Below, in pieces: positions 7,214 through 15,533 of a DNA stretch of 21,431 nt (within the stretch, counting starts at the first letter, position 1; every line of letters starts with the position of its first letter). The notes under the pieces are model-generated. The model was given only the letters and a program-made list of their open reading frames with translations. It was not told where the DNA came from and did not search any database. The position numbers and the translations under genes were made by a program. The DNA lies in the NCBI GenBank assembly GCA_965651815.1, contig CBFGTJ010000032.1:1-21431 (forward strand), written 5' to 3'. This stretch comes from CBFGTJ01 sp965651815 (lineage in GTDB: Bacteria > Actinomycetota > Acidimicrobiia > Acidimicrobiales > Microtrichaceae).

Positions 7214-8866
7214 GTGGTGATCTTCATCGCGACGCTCTTCGTCGTCAGCGAGGCCATCGACGAGAGCGGGCTGACGACGTGGGTGGGCCAGCGGGTGGCC
7301 GCCGCGGCGGGGGACGGCACGGCGCGGCTGCTGGTCGCGCTGATGCTGCTGTGCGCCGCGCTCACCGCGCTGATCAGCCTCAACGGGTCGGTCGCCGCGC
7401 TGCTGCCGCTGGTGGTGGTGCTCGCGATGCGCACCCGGCAGCCCCCGTCGCGGCTGCTGATGCCCACGGTGTACGCCGGCAGCGCCGGCTCGCTGCTGGT
7501 GCTGATGGGCAGCCCCGTGAACGTGATCGTGTCGGACGCGTCGGTCGACGCGGGCGAGGGGGCGTTCGGGTTCTTCGAGTTCGCGATCGTCGGGCTGCCG
7601 ATCCTCGTCGGCACCGTCGTGCTCGCGTCGCTGCTGGCACCCCGGGTGCTGCCCGACCGGAAGCCCGTGAGCGCCCCGCCCGACCTGAGCCGCCACGCCG
7701 AGGCCCTCGCCCGCCACTACGACCTGCACGACGGCTTCCACCGGTTGAGGGTGCGCGAGCAGTCGGACCTGGTCGGGCGGGACCCGGACGACCTCGACCT
7801 CCCCGCGTGCTCCGGGGTCCGGCTCATCGCGGTGCAGTCCGCTGATCCGGAACCACGGCAGGCGCGGCGCCCGCTCGGGGCGGACGACGTGCTGGTCGTC
7901 GCGGGACCGTCGGGCGAGGTCAGCAGGCTCGCGGTCGCCCACGGGCTCGCGGTGGCGATGACCCCGCTGCCGGCGGACCGGCCGGAGGCGCTGGTCGGGC
8001 GGGAGGCCGGGGTCGCCGAGGTCGTCGTGCCGCCCCGCTCGCCGCTCGTGGGCGAGGTGGTGTTCCCCGGCATGGTCCGCGCCGAGGACCTCGTCATCGT
8101 CGCAGTGCAGCGCTACGGCCGGGACCTCGGGGACCGACCCGTCGAGGTCGCCGCGGGCGACGCCATGCTCGTCTGGGGGGCCTGGCCCGCGATCGAGGCG
8201 CTGGTCGACGACCGCGACGTGCTCGTGGTCGACAGCCCCGACCTCATGCGTCGCCAGGCGGTGCCCCTGGGACCGAAGGCCGCCCGGACCACGGTGATCG
8301 TGCTCGCCATGGTCGCGCTGCTCGCGCTGGGCCTCGTGCCGCCTGCCGTCGCCGGTGTGCTCGCCGTGCTCGGGCTCGTCCTCGGCGGGGTGCTCAGCTC
8401 GCCGCAGGCGTACCGGGCGGTGTCGTGGGAGACCGTCGTGCTCGTCGGCGGGCTCATCCCGCTGTCGACCGCGATCCGCTCCAGCGGCGCCGCGGACGAC
8501 CTCGCCGACGCGGTGGTCGGTGTCGTCGGCTCCGGCTCACCGCTGGTGCTGATGGTGGCGCTGTTCGTGCTCACCAGCGTCCTCGGGCTGGTGATCAGCA
8601 ACACCGCGACCGTGCTGATCGTGCTGCCGGTCGCGCTCGCCGCCGCGGCGGAGACTGGCGTGTCGGTCCGGCCGATCCTGATGCTCGTCGCCGTCGCCGG
8701 CTCGGCGGCCCTGCTCACCCCGGTCCAGACGCCCGGCAACATGATGATCATGGCGCCGGCCGGCTACCGCTTCGGCGACTACTGGCGGCTCGGCCTGCCG
8801 CTGCTGCTCCTGTGGCTGGTCGTCGCGGTCGTGGTGATCCCGATCGCGTGGCCGTTCCGCCCGTGA
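7214..8866 (+). CDS. SLC13-type permease with RCK_C domains, N-terminally truncated
   Basis: About 550 aa of a divalent-anion/sodium symporter-like protein. N-terminal half: GFGDPVVIF just before the GTG at 7214, LISLNGSVAALLPL, GSPVNVIV. Two cytoplasmic RCK_C (TrkA-C-like) domains lie about residues 155-235 and 240-330. The C-terminal half has helices with ISNTATVLIVLP and TPVQTPGNMMI, the ion/substrate-binding hairpin signatures. Complete relatives have roughly 60 more residues, with two helices, before GFGDP. Here an in-frame TGA at 7181-7183 blocks any longer start and no ribosome site precedes 7214. It is probably a broken gene or needs a frameshift with the 7009 frame; function is doubtful. 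It converges with the P450. Confidence 0.8.
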   Translation: MVIFIATLFVVSEAIDESGLTTWVGQRVAAAAGDGTARLLVALMLLCAALTALISLNGSVAALLPLVVVLAMRTRQPPSRLLMPTVYAGSAGSLLVLMGSPVNVIVSDASVDAGEGAFGFFEFAIVGLPILVGTVVLASLLAPRVLPDRKPVSAPPDLSRHAEALARHYDLHDGFHRLRVREQSDLVGRDPDDLDLPACSGVRLIAVQSADPEPRQARRPLGADDVLVVAGPSGEVSRLAVAHGLAVAMTPLPADRPEALVGREAGVAEVVVPPRSPLVGEVVFPGMVRAEDLVIVAVQRYGRDLGDRPVEVAAGDAMLVWGAWPAIEALVDDRDVLVVDSPDLMRRQAVPLGPKAARTTVIVLAMVALLALGLVPPAVAGVLAVLGLVLGGVLSSPQAYRAVSWETVVLVGGLIPLSTAIRSSGAADDLADAVVGVVGSGSPLVLMVALFVLTSVLGLVISNTATVLIVLPVALAAAAETGVSVRPILMLVAVAGSAALLTPVQTPGNMMIMAPAGYRFGDYWRLGLPLLLLWLVVAVVVIPIAWPFRP

Positions 8867-8879
8867 GCGGGTCCTGGGG

Positions 8880-8901
8880 CCGTCGGGTCGTCAGCCGACG
8901 G
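8880..8901. terminator. Stem-loop between convergent SLC13-like and P450 genes
   Basis: A 7-bp perfect stem, CCGTCGG / CCGACGG, with an 8-nt loop spans the P450 stop codon in the 24-bp convergent gap. It lacks a T-run, so the terminator call is tentative. Confidence 0.3.
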
Positions 8902-10153
8902 GCGCGGTGGGGGTGAAGCGCACCGGTAGGCGCTTGATGCCGCCGACGAGGGGGATGCCGACCGCGTCGAGCGGCACCGCGTCGCCGACGACCTCGATGT
9001 CGGGCAGTCGGGTGAGCAGCTGGCGGAACGCGACCGACACCTCGCGGCGTGCCAGGTGCGCGCCGAGGCAGAAGTGGGGCCCCGGGCCACCGAAGCCGAC
9101 GTGCGGGTTCGGGTTGCGCAGCACGTCGAAGCGCTCGGGGTCCTCGAAGTGGCGCGGGTCCCGGTTCGCCGCGCCGTAGAACATCACGACCTTGTCGCCC
9201 TCGCGGAAGTCGTGACCCGACAGCTCGAGATCGCGGGTGACGGTGCGGCGCATGAACGTCACCGGCGACGCAACGCGCACGATCTCCTCCACCGCAGTGG
9301 GCGTGACCCCGTCGAGGTCGTCCTGCCACACCCGCCGCTGGTCGGGGTGCTGCGAGAGCAGGTGCATGCCGTGGCTGATCGCGGTGCGGGTCGTGTCGTT
9401 GCCCGCGACGGCCAGCAGGATGAAGAACGGCGCGATCTCCTCGGGGGCGAGCATGTCCTCGCCGAGGTCGTTGAACACGAGCTTGGAGGTCAGGTCGTCG
9501 GTGGGGTTCTTCCGGCGCTCCTCGGCCAGCTCGTTCATCAGCGTCGTGAGCTCCATGCCGGCCTCGAACAGCGCCTGGATCAGGTCGCGGTCGCCGATGA
9601 ACTCCGGGTCGCCGCCGCCGAGGATGACGTTCGTGGCGCGCAGCACCGTGTCGAAGTCGCTGCGGGGGATGCCCATCATGTCGCAGATCACCAGCAGCGG
9701 GAACGGCTGGGAGAACGCCTCGACCAGGTCGACCTCGCCCTGCTCGCAGAACCCGTCGATCACCTCGGTGCAGATCGACTCCACCGAGTCGAGCACGCCC
9801 TGCAGCTGCTTCGGGGTGAACGACCGGGCGACGATCCCGCGCTGGCGGGCGTGGCGTGGGTCGTCCATGTTGATGAACGACCCGAAGAACTCGAGCGCCT
9901 CGGCGGGCATGTCGGGGATGGACACCGCCCCCTTGCCGGAGCAGAAGTCCTGGGGGCGCCGGCTGATCTCGACGACCTCGTCGTAGCGGGTGACCGCCCA
10001 GAACCGCTCACGCTCGCCGGTGAGCGGGTTGTCGAACTCGGCTGGCACGAACGGCCCCTGCTCGCGGATCTCCGCGAACTGCGCCATCCGCTCCGCGAGC
10101 GGCAACGCCCAGAACGAGGGTTCCACGAGCCGCGGCTCGATCTGCGTCTCCAT
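8891..10153 (-). CDS. Cytochrome P450 (bacterial class I type)
   Basis: A 420-aa soluble P450 monooxygenase. Landmarks: the I-helix oxygen-activation motif AGNDTTRT (about residues 250-256), the K-helix ExxR as E290-I-V-R293, and the heme loop FGGPGPHFCLG with the thiolate Cys362. Overall sequence resembles the CYP124/125/142 and linalool-hydroxylase neighbourhood, enzymes that hydroxylate terpenoid or sterol side chains; the exact subfamily cannot be set by eye. It needs a ferredoxin and a reductase, neither of which is encoded nearby. ATG 10153 is chosen for GAGG five bases upstream; GTG 10159 is the alternative. It is the last gene of a minus-strand series starting with the GH3 gene. Confidence 0.96.
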   Translation of the reverse strand: METQIEPRLVEPSFWALPLAERMAQFAEIREQGPFVPAEFDNPLTGERERFWAVTRYDEVVEISRRPQDFCSGKGAVSIPDMPAEALEFFGSFINMDDPRHARQRGIVARSFTPKQLQGVLDSVESICTEVIDGFCEQGEVDLVEAFSQPFPLLVICDMMGIPRSDFDTVLRATNVILGGGDPEFIGDRDLIQALFEAGMELTTLMNELAEERRKNPTDDLTSKLVFNDLGEDMLAPEEIAPFFILLAVAGNDTTRTAISHGMHLLSQHPDQRRVWQDDLDGVTPTAVEEIVRVASPVTFMRRTVTRDLELSGHDFREGDKVVMFYGAANRDPRHFEDPERFDVLRNPNPHVGFGGPGPHFCLGAHLARREVSVAFRQLLTRLPDIEVVGDAVPLDAVGIPLVGGIKRLPVRFTPTAPVG

Positions 10154-10211
10154 CAGCACCTCGCTGGGGTCGACCTGCGGTCAAGCTACTCAGTGCACGT
10201 GCCGGGCAGCG

Positions 10212-10679
10212 TCAGGTCCGCTCGTCCCGCCGCAGCCCGCGGGCGGGCGTCCACGACTCGATGACGAGCTTGGTCGCCCCGGGGTCGAGCCCGGTGACGA
10301 CCACCTCGGTGATGTCAGCGACGAACATCTCGCCCTCCGGCTCGCCACCCTCCTCCGAGGCGATGGCGCCCGCCGGCACGGCCCGACCGGCGATCTTCGC
10401 CTCGCCCGGCCACTCGGACTCCTTGCCCTCCTCGGGATGGAAGGTGGGCCCGTGCAGGGCGAAGCGGGGATCGCGCCGGAGGTCCGCGCCCTTGCGCGCC
10501 GCGGTCATCGAACCGAAGCGGAGCTCACCGTCGACGAACTCGCATTCGATGCCCGAGATCCTCGGGGAGCCGTCGGCGCGCAAGGTCGCGATCGTCTTGT
10601 GGCGTCCGGCGTCGAACAGCGCGCGCACCCGGGCTGCGAAGTCCGGTTCGGCCTGCTCGAACTCCCCCCACGACGGCAC
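10212..10679 (-). CDS. FMN-binding split-barrel (pyridoxamine 5'-phosphate oxidase-like) protein
   Basis: A 155-aa protein of the PNPOx-like split-barrel superfamily, which bind FMN or F420. The core pattern is ALFDAGRHKTIATLRADGSPRISGIECEF, seen as short pieces KTIATLRADGSPR and GIECEFVDGELRF, then ARKGADLRRDPRFALHG. Members are often oxidoreductases of unknown substrate. I start it at GTG 10679 (PSWGEFEQAEPDF). No ribosome site precedes it, but TACCGT lies exactly 7 bases upstream, matching a leaderless promoter seen before other genes here. A longer reading to 10829 would overlap the lipoprotein gene and has no family support. Confidence 0.85.
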   Translation of the reverse strand: MPSWGEFEQAEPDFAARVRALFDAGRHKTIATLRADGSPRISGIECEFVDGELRFGSMTAARKGADLRRDPRFALHGPTFHPEEGKESEWPGEAKIAGRAVPAGAIASEEGGEPEGEMFVADITEVVVTGLDPGATKLVIESWTPARGLRRDERT

Positions 10680-10686
10680 GTTGCGA

Positions 10687-10692
10687 ACGGTA
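10687..10692 (-). promoter_or_regulatory. Leaderless-type -10 element TACCGT (N7 before GTG 10679)
   Basis: TACCGT followed by exactly 7 bases and the start codon. This is the spacing expected when transcription begins at the start codon. Confidence 0.45.
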
Positions 10693-10734
10693 CCGGATCG
10701 TGGGCGCCGCCATGCCGGCGGGTCGGACCGGTGG

Positions 10735-11661
10735 TCAGTCCTCGCCGAGGATCTCGTCGATGGACGGCAGGTCGCCGCCGAGCAGGTCCTCCACCGAGGT
10801 GACGTGACCGTCGCCGTCGAGGTCCTCACCGATCGTCATCTCGAGCTGGCCGATCACGCGGTCCCTGGTGCAGGTGGGGATCGCGAGCGACCCGACGATG
10901 GCCGTGACCTCGTCCTCGCCGAGCTCCACGGCGTCGGGGTCGTGGGTGATGACGATCACCGTGGACGCCGGGTGGAGCTGGTTGTCGAGCGCGAAGTTCG
11001 GGAGCCGGGCGAGCTCGACACGGGCCTTGTACTGGGTGGCCGAGAGGAACTCGGGGTCCTGGTCCCGCGGGGCGACGAAGAGCTCGACCTGCTGGTCGGC
11101 CAGCTCCACGGTGCCGACCGCGTCGAAGGTGATGGTCCCGGTCTTCTCACCCGAGTCACCGAAGGAGCTCCACTCGTAGTCGAAGGTCGTCCAGGGCTCG
11201 CCCTCGGGGCCCAGCACGTTGCCCTCGGCGTCCATCCGGTCCGGCTCGAGCTCCACCTTCACGGAGCCCGCCCCGGTGTCGAACTCGAGGGTCGCGCTGT
11301 CGCCGAGCGGCGAGCCGGAGCCGGCCGAGCCGGCGCCCTTCAACTCCCAGCCCTCGGGCACGGCGAGTGCGAGCCAGGCGCCCCGCTCGTCCTCCGCGTC
11401 GCAGCGGGCGTCGACCTGCCGGAAGCCGTCCGCCACCGCCGGCGTCTCGTCGAGCGCCCACTCCGGTGCCGGCACCTCGGTCGCCGCTCCGTCGTCGTCG
11501 TCCGCCACCGGCTCCGCGGCGGTCTCCTCCCGATCGGGTCGGGGCGGTTCGGTCACCTCGCTCGCGTCGTCGTCGCCACAGGAGCTGGCGAGGAGGAGGA
11601 CGGCGGCAGCGGTGGCAAGTGCCGATCGCCGGCGCCCCGTGAAGCTTCGATGGCTGGTCAT
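10735..11661 (-). CDS. Putative lipoprotein with C-terminal EF-hand loop
   Basis: A 308-aa exported protein. ATG 11661 opens TSHRSFTGRRRS, followed by a hydrophobic segment and LLLASSC, a lipobox-like site. After it comes an Asp/Glu/Pro-rich linker (DDDDASEV-type, about 50 residues) and then a globular domain I do not recognise, with WLALAVPEGWELK and TTFDYEWSSFG. Near the C-terminus DLDGDGHVTSVE is a complete canonical EF-hand loop (D1, D3, D5, G6, V8, E12), as in dockerin or calmodulin-type calcium sites. Only one loop is seen. It lies downstream of the GH3 gene on the same strand with a 58-bp gap, so an extracytoplasmic role in polysaccharide or surface chemistry is possible but not shown. 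Confidence 0.8.
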   Translation of the reverse strand: MTSHRSFTGRRRSALATAAAVLLLASSCGDDDASEVTEPPRPDREETAAEPVADDDDGAATEVPAPEWALDETPAVADGFRQVDARCDAEDERGAWLALAVPEGWELKGAGSAGSGSPLGDSATLEFDTGAGSVKVELEPDRMDAEGNVLGPEGEPWTTFDYEWSSFGDSGEKTGTITFDAVGTVELADQQVELFVAPRDQDPEFLSATQYKARVELARLPNFALDNQLHPASTVIVITHDPDAVELGEDEVTAIVGSLAIPTCTRDRVIGQLEMTIGEDLDGDGHVTSVEDLLGGDLPSIDEILGED

Positions 11662-11670
11662 GGGGCCGGG

Positions 11671-11676
11671 ACCATA
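11671..11676 (-). promoter_or_regulatory. Candidate -10 element TATGGT (N9 before ATG 11661)
   Basis: TATGGT fits TANNNT and lies 9 bases before the start codon, giving a leader of only about 2 nt. There is no ribosome site. Confidence 0.35.
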
Positions 11677-11719
11677 GGCCCCGCCGGGATGCCCGCTGGC
11701 CACCCGTCTCAGGGGGCGG

Positions 11720-14122
11720 TCACGACCTCCTCTGCACCGCCCGGCGGAGCCGCTGCCCGGCCGAGGACCACTGGCCGTTGAGCAGGTCGAGCAGCGTGTC
11801 GATCTGCTCCAACCGGACCATGCCGCCGCTCATGAGCGCGAGCGATCTGGCCGGTCCCTCCTTGAGCGCCGAGCGGACCATCTGCAACGTCGCGTCGTCG
11901 GGGTCGGGGAACTCCTGGGCGGCGCGCTTGAGGCCCTCCCGCTCCACCACCGCGCCCAGCATCCGGCCCACCTTCGTCGTCTCGAGGTCCTCGAGGGTCG
12001 AGTTGCGGTGGAACGGGCGGACGGGATCGGGCTCGGGGAGCGGGCGGCGGAGCATCGCCGCGAACTCCTCGTCGGTCGCCGAGCGACCCGAGGGCCGCGG
12101 GTCCGGTCCGAGCACGTCCGGTGAGTCGACCTCGACGGTGACCACCTCGACCGGGTCGGCGGAGGAGCGTGCCACGACGACCTCGAACCGGCCGGCCTCC
12201 ACGAGCCAGTCGTGCGCGTCGACGTCCCACACCGCGAACGAGCGGCGGGTCAGGGGGATCTCCACCGTCTCGCTCTGGCCGGGATCGAGGTGCACCTTCG
12301 CGAACCCGGCGAGCTCCTTGTCCGGTCGCGGCACGCTCGACTCGACGTCGCGGACGTACACCTGCACCACGTCGGAGCCCCGCCGATCCCCGGTGTTGGT
12401 GACCCGTGCGCGCACGGTCAGCTCGGTGCCCTGTCCCTCGACCTCGATGTCGGACCAGTCGAAGGTCGTGTACGACAGCCCGAACCCGAAGGGGAAGTGG
12501 GCGGGGACCCCGGCGGTGTCGTGGAAGCGGTAGCCGACGTGCAGGCCCTCGCGGTAGCGGACCTGCTTCGGGTGGCCCGGGAAGTCCCGGTCCGCCGGGA
12601 GCTGTCCCACGTGGTGGGGGATGCTCTCGGCCAGTCGCCCGCCGGGCTCGGCGTCGCCGAAGAGCACGTCGACCGCGGCGCCGCCGCCGGCCTGCCCGCC
12701 GAGCCAGCACTCGAGGATCGCGTCGACCCGCTCCGCCCACGGCAGGTGCACGACACCACCGTTGTTGAGCACGACCACGAGCGGGACCCGCAGCGCGGCG
12801 AGCGCCTCGATGAGGCGGACCTGGTCGGCCGGCAGGTCGATGTCCGGGCGGTCGAAGCCCTCCGACTCGATCGCAGCGGGCAGCCCCGCGAAGCACACGA
12901 CGACGTCCGCGTCGCGGGCGACCCGTAGCGCCTCCTCGAACTGCTCCGGGGTCGAGGTGCCGGTGCGCGCGTCGTAGCCGACGGCGTGCGACACCGTCGC
13001 GGCGTCGCCGACCCGGGCGCGCAGCTCGTCGAGGGGCACCTCGACACGCACCGCGGCCACCTGGGAGCTGCCCGCACCCTGGTACCGGGGCTGGGTCGCG
13101 AAGCCGCCGACCACCGCGATGCGCCCCTCGGGGGCGAGGGGGAGCACCCCTTCGTTGCGCAGCAGCACGGCGCCCCCCGCCGCGGCCCGCCGCGCCAGGC
13201 GGTGGTGCGCGTCGAAGTCCTCCGAGGGTCGCTCGCCGCGCTGCTGGCCCCGCTGCACCAGCGCCACCACCCGTTCGGCGCACCGGTCGACCTCCGCCTC
13301 GTCGAGCCGGCCGTCCCGCACCGCGGCGAGCACCTCGCGGTCGAACGCGCCCTGGCTGCCGGGCATCTCGAGGTCCATCCCGGCGCGCACCGCGGCGACA
13401 CGGTCGTTGGTGCCGCCCCAGTCGCTCATCACGAGCCCGTCGAAGCCCCACTCGTCGCGCAGGATCGTCGTGAGCAGCTCACGATGGTCCGACGCGTAGG
13501 TCCCGTTGATCCGGTTGTAGGAGCTCATCACCGTCCACGGCGACGCCTCCTCGACGACGATCTCGAAGCCTCGCAGGTACAGCTCCCGCAGCGTCCGCTC
13601 GTCGACCAGGGCGTCCACCACGAGCCGGTACGACTCCTGGTTGTTCACCGCGAAGTGCTTCGCGCAGGCGCCCACGCCGCGGGACTGGATGCCGCGCACC
13701 ATCGCCGCGGCCAGCCGCCCGCCGAGGAGCGGGTCCTCCGAGTAGTACTCGAAGTTGCGTCCACCGGCCGGGTGCCGCTTGATGTTCAGTCCCGGGCCGA
13801 GCACCACCGACACGCCCTGCGCGAGGGCCTCGTCGCCGATCGCCGCGCCGACCTCGGCCACCAGGTCCGGGTCCCAGGACGAGCCGAGCAGCACCGCCGG
13901 GGGGAAGCACGTCGCGGGGCGCGCCGCGGCGAGGCCGAGGTGGTCCGAGGAGCCGACCTGGCACCGCAGCCCGTGGGGCCCGTCGGCCACCACGATCCCC
14001 TCGAGCCCCGCCTCCGGCACCGGTTCGGTGGTCCAGAAGCCGCGGCCCGACAGCATCCGCACCTTCGTCTCGAGGTCCATCGACGCGACGATGCGCGCCG
14101 CCTCCGCTCTCAGCTCTTCCAC
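11720..14122 (-). CDS. Glycoside hydrolase family 3 (beta-glucosidase-like)
   Basis: About 800 aa. GH3 N-terminal barrel: GIVVADGPHGLR, GPGLNIKRHPAGGRNFEYYSEDP in pieces, AKHFAVNNQE, and the nucleophile Asp234 in VMSDWGG. The alpha/beta sandwich domain follows (VLLRNEGVLPL, PFGFGLSYTTF at its end), then a fibronectin-III-like domain (VTNTGDRRGSDVVQVYV). A further tail of roughly 110 residues (LPEPDP..., VGRMLGAVVERE, MVRLEQIDTLLDLL) lies beyond the usual domains. No signal peptide is visible, so it is probably cytoplasmic, hydrolysing imported beta-glucosides. GTG 14122 is chosen: AGGG lies 7 bases upstream and it leaves the divergent VOC promoter free. A start at 14221 would run into the VOC gene. 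Confidence 0.93.
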   Translation of the reverse strand: MEELRAEAARIVASMDLETKVRMLSGRGFWTTEPVPEAGLEGIVVADGPHGLRCQVGSSDHLGLAAARPATCFPPAVLLGSSWDPDLVAEVGAAIGDEALAQGVSVVLGPGLNIKRHPAGGRNFEYYSEDPLLGGRLAAAMVRGIQSRGVGACAKHFAVNNQESYRLVVDALVDERTLRELYLRGFEIVVEEASPWTVMSSYNRINGTYASDHRELLTTILRDEWGFDGLVMSDWGGTNDRVAAVRAGMDLEMPGSQGAFDREVLAAVRDGRLDEAEVDRCAERVVALVQRGQQRGERPSEDFDAHHRLARRAAAGGAVLLRNEGVLPLAPEGRIAVVGGFATQPRYQGAGSSQVAAVRVEVPLDELRARVGDAATVSHAVGYDARTGTSTPEQFEEALRVARDADVVVCFAGLPAAIESEGFDRPDIDLPADQVRLIEALAALRVPLVVVLNNGGVVHLPWAERVDAILECWLGGQAGGGAAVDVLFGDAEPGGRLAESIPHHVGQLPADRDFPGHPKQVRYREGLHVGYRFHDTAGVPAHFPFGFGLSYTTFDWSDIEVEGQGTELTVRARVTNTGDRRGSDVVQVYVRDVESSVPRPDKELAGFAKVHLDPGQSETVEIPLTRRSFAVWDVDAHDWLVEAGRFEVVVARSSADPVEVVTVEVDSPDVLGPDPRPSGRSATDEEFAAMLRRPLPEPDPVRPFHRNSTLEDLETTKVGRMLGAVVEREGLKRAAQEFPDPDDATLQMVRSALKEGPARSLALMSGGMVRLEQIDTLLDLLNGQWSSAGQRLRRAVQRRS

Positions 14123-14166
14123 GTCGACACCCTGCCATGTCGCGACCGCCGGGGGAGCCGGTTCGC

Positions 14167-14172
14167 TACCGT
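14167..14172 (+). promoter_or_regulatory. Leaderless-type -10 element TACCGT (N7 before ATG 14180)
   Basis: Same hexamer and same 7-base spacing as before the genes at 10679 and 18363. No ribosome site precedes the ATG. Confidence 0.5.
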
Positions 14173-14179
14173 GCGCCGC

Positions 14180-14611
14180 ATGAGCGGATCCGGCGCAGCG
14201 ACGATCACGGGCATCCACCACTTCTCACCGACGGTGCGTGACGTCGAGGCCAGCGCCGCCTGGTACGAGCGGGTGTTCTCGATGGTGCGGGTGCCGATCC
14301 GGATGCCGCACCACGAGCGGGAGGACAGCGGCTACGCCGTCCTCCTCATCGAGCCCGCCTCCGGGCTCGTCATCGGCCTGCACCACCACGAGGCCAACGA
14401 CGGGGAGCCCTTCGACGAGGCGCGCACCGGCCTCGACCACATCGGCTTCGGCGTACCCGACCGGGAGAGCCTGGACGCCTGGGTCGCCAAGCTCGACGAG
14501 CTGGGCGTCGAGCACTCCGGGGTGCGGGACCTCACCGAGCCCATCCCGTTCTCGACGCTGGTGTTCCGGGATCCCGACGGCATCCAGCTCGAGCTGTACC
14601 ACCAGCCGTGA
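14180..14611 (+). CDS. VOC-family (glyoxalase/dioxygenase fold) protein
   Basis: A 143-aa single vicinal-oxygen-chelate unit of two beta-alpha-beta-beta-beta modules: ITGIHHFSPTVRDVEASAAWYE at the start (read as GIHHFSP and AAWYERVF), GLDHIGFGVPD in the middle, and FRDPDGIQLELYHQP at the end. His in GIHH, His in LDH and Glu in LELY fit a metal-binding HHE triad. Family roles include glyoxalase, fosfomycin resistance and extradiol dioxygenase; none is singled out. The ATG at 14180 has a leaderless-type promoter. Its stop overlaps the thioesterase start in a GTGA, so the two are co-translated. Confidence 0.9.
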   Translation: MSGSGAATITGIHHFSPTVRDVEASAAWYERVFSMVRVPIRMPHHEREDSGYAVLLIEPASGLVIGLHHHEANDGEPFDEARTGLDHIGFGVPDRESLDAWVAKLDELGVEHSGVRDLTEPIPFSTLVFRDPDGIQLELYHQP

Positions 14612-15039
14612 GCACCCCCGGGGACGGTCCCGTGGAGCTGGGGCTCGAGCTCGCCCAGGCGGTCCTCGCGGCCCAGCCGTTCAGCGTGCACGTCGGGGCG
14701 AAGGTCACCGCGTTCGGCGACGGCGCCGCGACGCTCGAGATCCCCGTGGTGCCCGAGCTGCTCCAGCAGAACGGCTACGTGCACGGCGGGGTGCTCGCCT
14801 ACGCGGCCGACAACGCGATCACCTTCGCCGGGGGCTCGGTGCTGGGCCCCGAGGTGCTGACCGGCGGCATGCACATCGACTACGTGGCGGCTGCGCAGGG
14901 CGAGCTGCTGGTCGCGGAGGCGACGGTGGTGCAGGCGAGTGCCCGCAGGGCGACGTGCCGCTGCGACGTGTTCGCCGTCGACGCCGCCGGTGCGCGCACC
15001 TTGTGCGCGGTGGCGCAGGGGAACGTGATCGCACGCTGA
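14608..15039 (+). CDS. PaaI-like hotdog-fold thioesterase
   Basis: A 143-aa acyl-CoA thioesterase of the PaaI/YbgC-like hotdog superfamily. The signature is NGYVHGGVLAYAADNAITFA around residues 55-75, where the HGG loop and the acidic residue in AADN form the active site in this family. A strand-rich second half follows (GGMHIDYVAAAQGELLV, ARRATCRCDVF). It starts with GTG in a 4-base overlap with the VOC stop, indicating translational coupling. With the VOC protein it may process CoA-bound intermediates of an aromatic or related degradation route (inference). It converges on the next gene with a 14-bp gap. Confidence 0.9.
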   Translation: MSTPGDGPVELGLELAQAVLAAQPFSVHVGAKVTAFGDGAATLEIPVVPELLQQNGYVHGGVLAYAADNAITFAGGSVLGPEVLTGGMHIDYVAAAQGELLVAEATVVQASARRATCRCDVFAVDAAGARTLCAVAQGNVIAR

Positions 15040-15053
15040 GCTCCGGCGCGGGG

Positions 15054-15533
15054 TCAGGGGCGCGAGGTCGACCAGCGCACGCCCGGCCCGCCGACGGGCG
15101 TCGCGACGATGCGGTGTGCCCGGAGCGCGAGGAAGCCGCAGTCCTCGCTGTCCGGCCCGTCCGGCCAGATCATCGACGGGTCGAACCCGACCGGGGGCGG
15201 CACCGCCGCGATGCGCTCCCACACCTCGGAGCGTGCGTCGGCGGGCGCCCATTCGGCGGTCGCGTCGATGGCGACGGTGTCGTGCGAGGGGTCCCAGTAG
15301 AAGCAGCTGACCTGCGGATTCGCGCGGAGGTGCGCGACCTTCACCGGCGTCGGCCGGGCCGACACCAGCGCGGTGGGCACGTCGTCGTCGGACCAGCTCC
15401 ACACGGGGTGCATCAGGCGGGTGCGGGGTTGGCCGTCGGTGCCGGCCGACGCCACCGTGCACCACACGATCCGCTCGACGATCGGCGCGGCCACGGCGAG
15501 CACCTCCGGCAGTGGGAGCGGTGTCGTCGCCAT
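15054..15533 (-). CDS. FMN-binding split-barrel (general-stress/PNPOx-like) protein
   Basis: A 159-aa split-barrel protein: ERIVWCTVASAGTDGQPRTRLMHPVWSWSDD in the first half (see CTVASAGTDGQPRTR), then KVAHLRANPQVSCFYWDPSHDTVAID, the usual order in PNPOx-related proteins that bind FMN or F420. The biochemical role is unknown. The ATG at 15533 lies inside a perfect 32-bp palindrome shared with the divergent MarR gene, and TAGGTT stands exactly 7 bases before it, so the mRNA is probably leaderless. MarR proteins commonly repress a divergent neighbour, so this is the likeliest target of the regulator (inference). Confidence 0.9.
   Translation of the reverse strand: MATTPLPLPEVLAVAAPIVERIVWCTVASAGTDGQPRTRLMHPVWSWSDDDVPTALVSARPTPVKVAHLRANPQVSCFYWDPSHDTVAIDATAEWAPADARSEVWERIAAVPPPVGFDPSMIWPDGPDSEDCGFLALRAHRIVATPVGGPGVRWSTSRP

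Noticed and set aside
10680..10829. Longer N-terminus for the split-barrel gene at 10212-10679
   Set aside because: It would overlap the lipoprotein gene, has Arg/Ser/Thr-rich composition and no family support; the GTG at 10679 has a matching promoter.
11709..13451. Minus-strand frame of 580 codons inside the GH3 gene
   Set aside because: Arg/Gly/Ala-rich out-of-frame shadow; the GH3 frame holds the catalytic motifs.
14123..14221. Longer N-terminus for the GH3 enzyme
   Set aside because: It would overlap the divergent VOC promoter and start and adds no recognisable sequence; the GTG at 14122 has a ribosome site.
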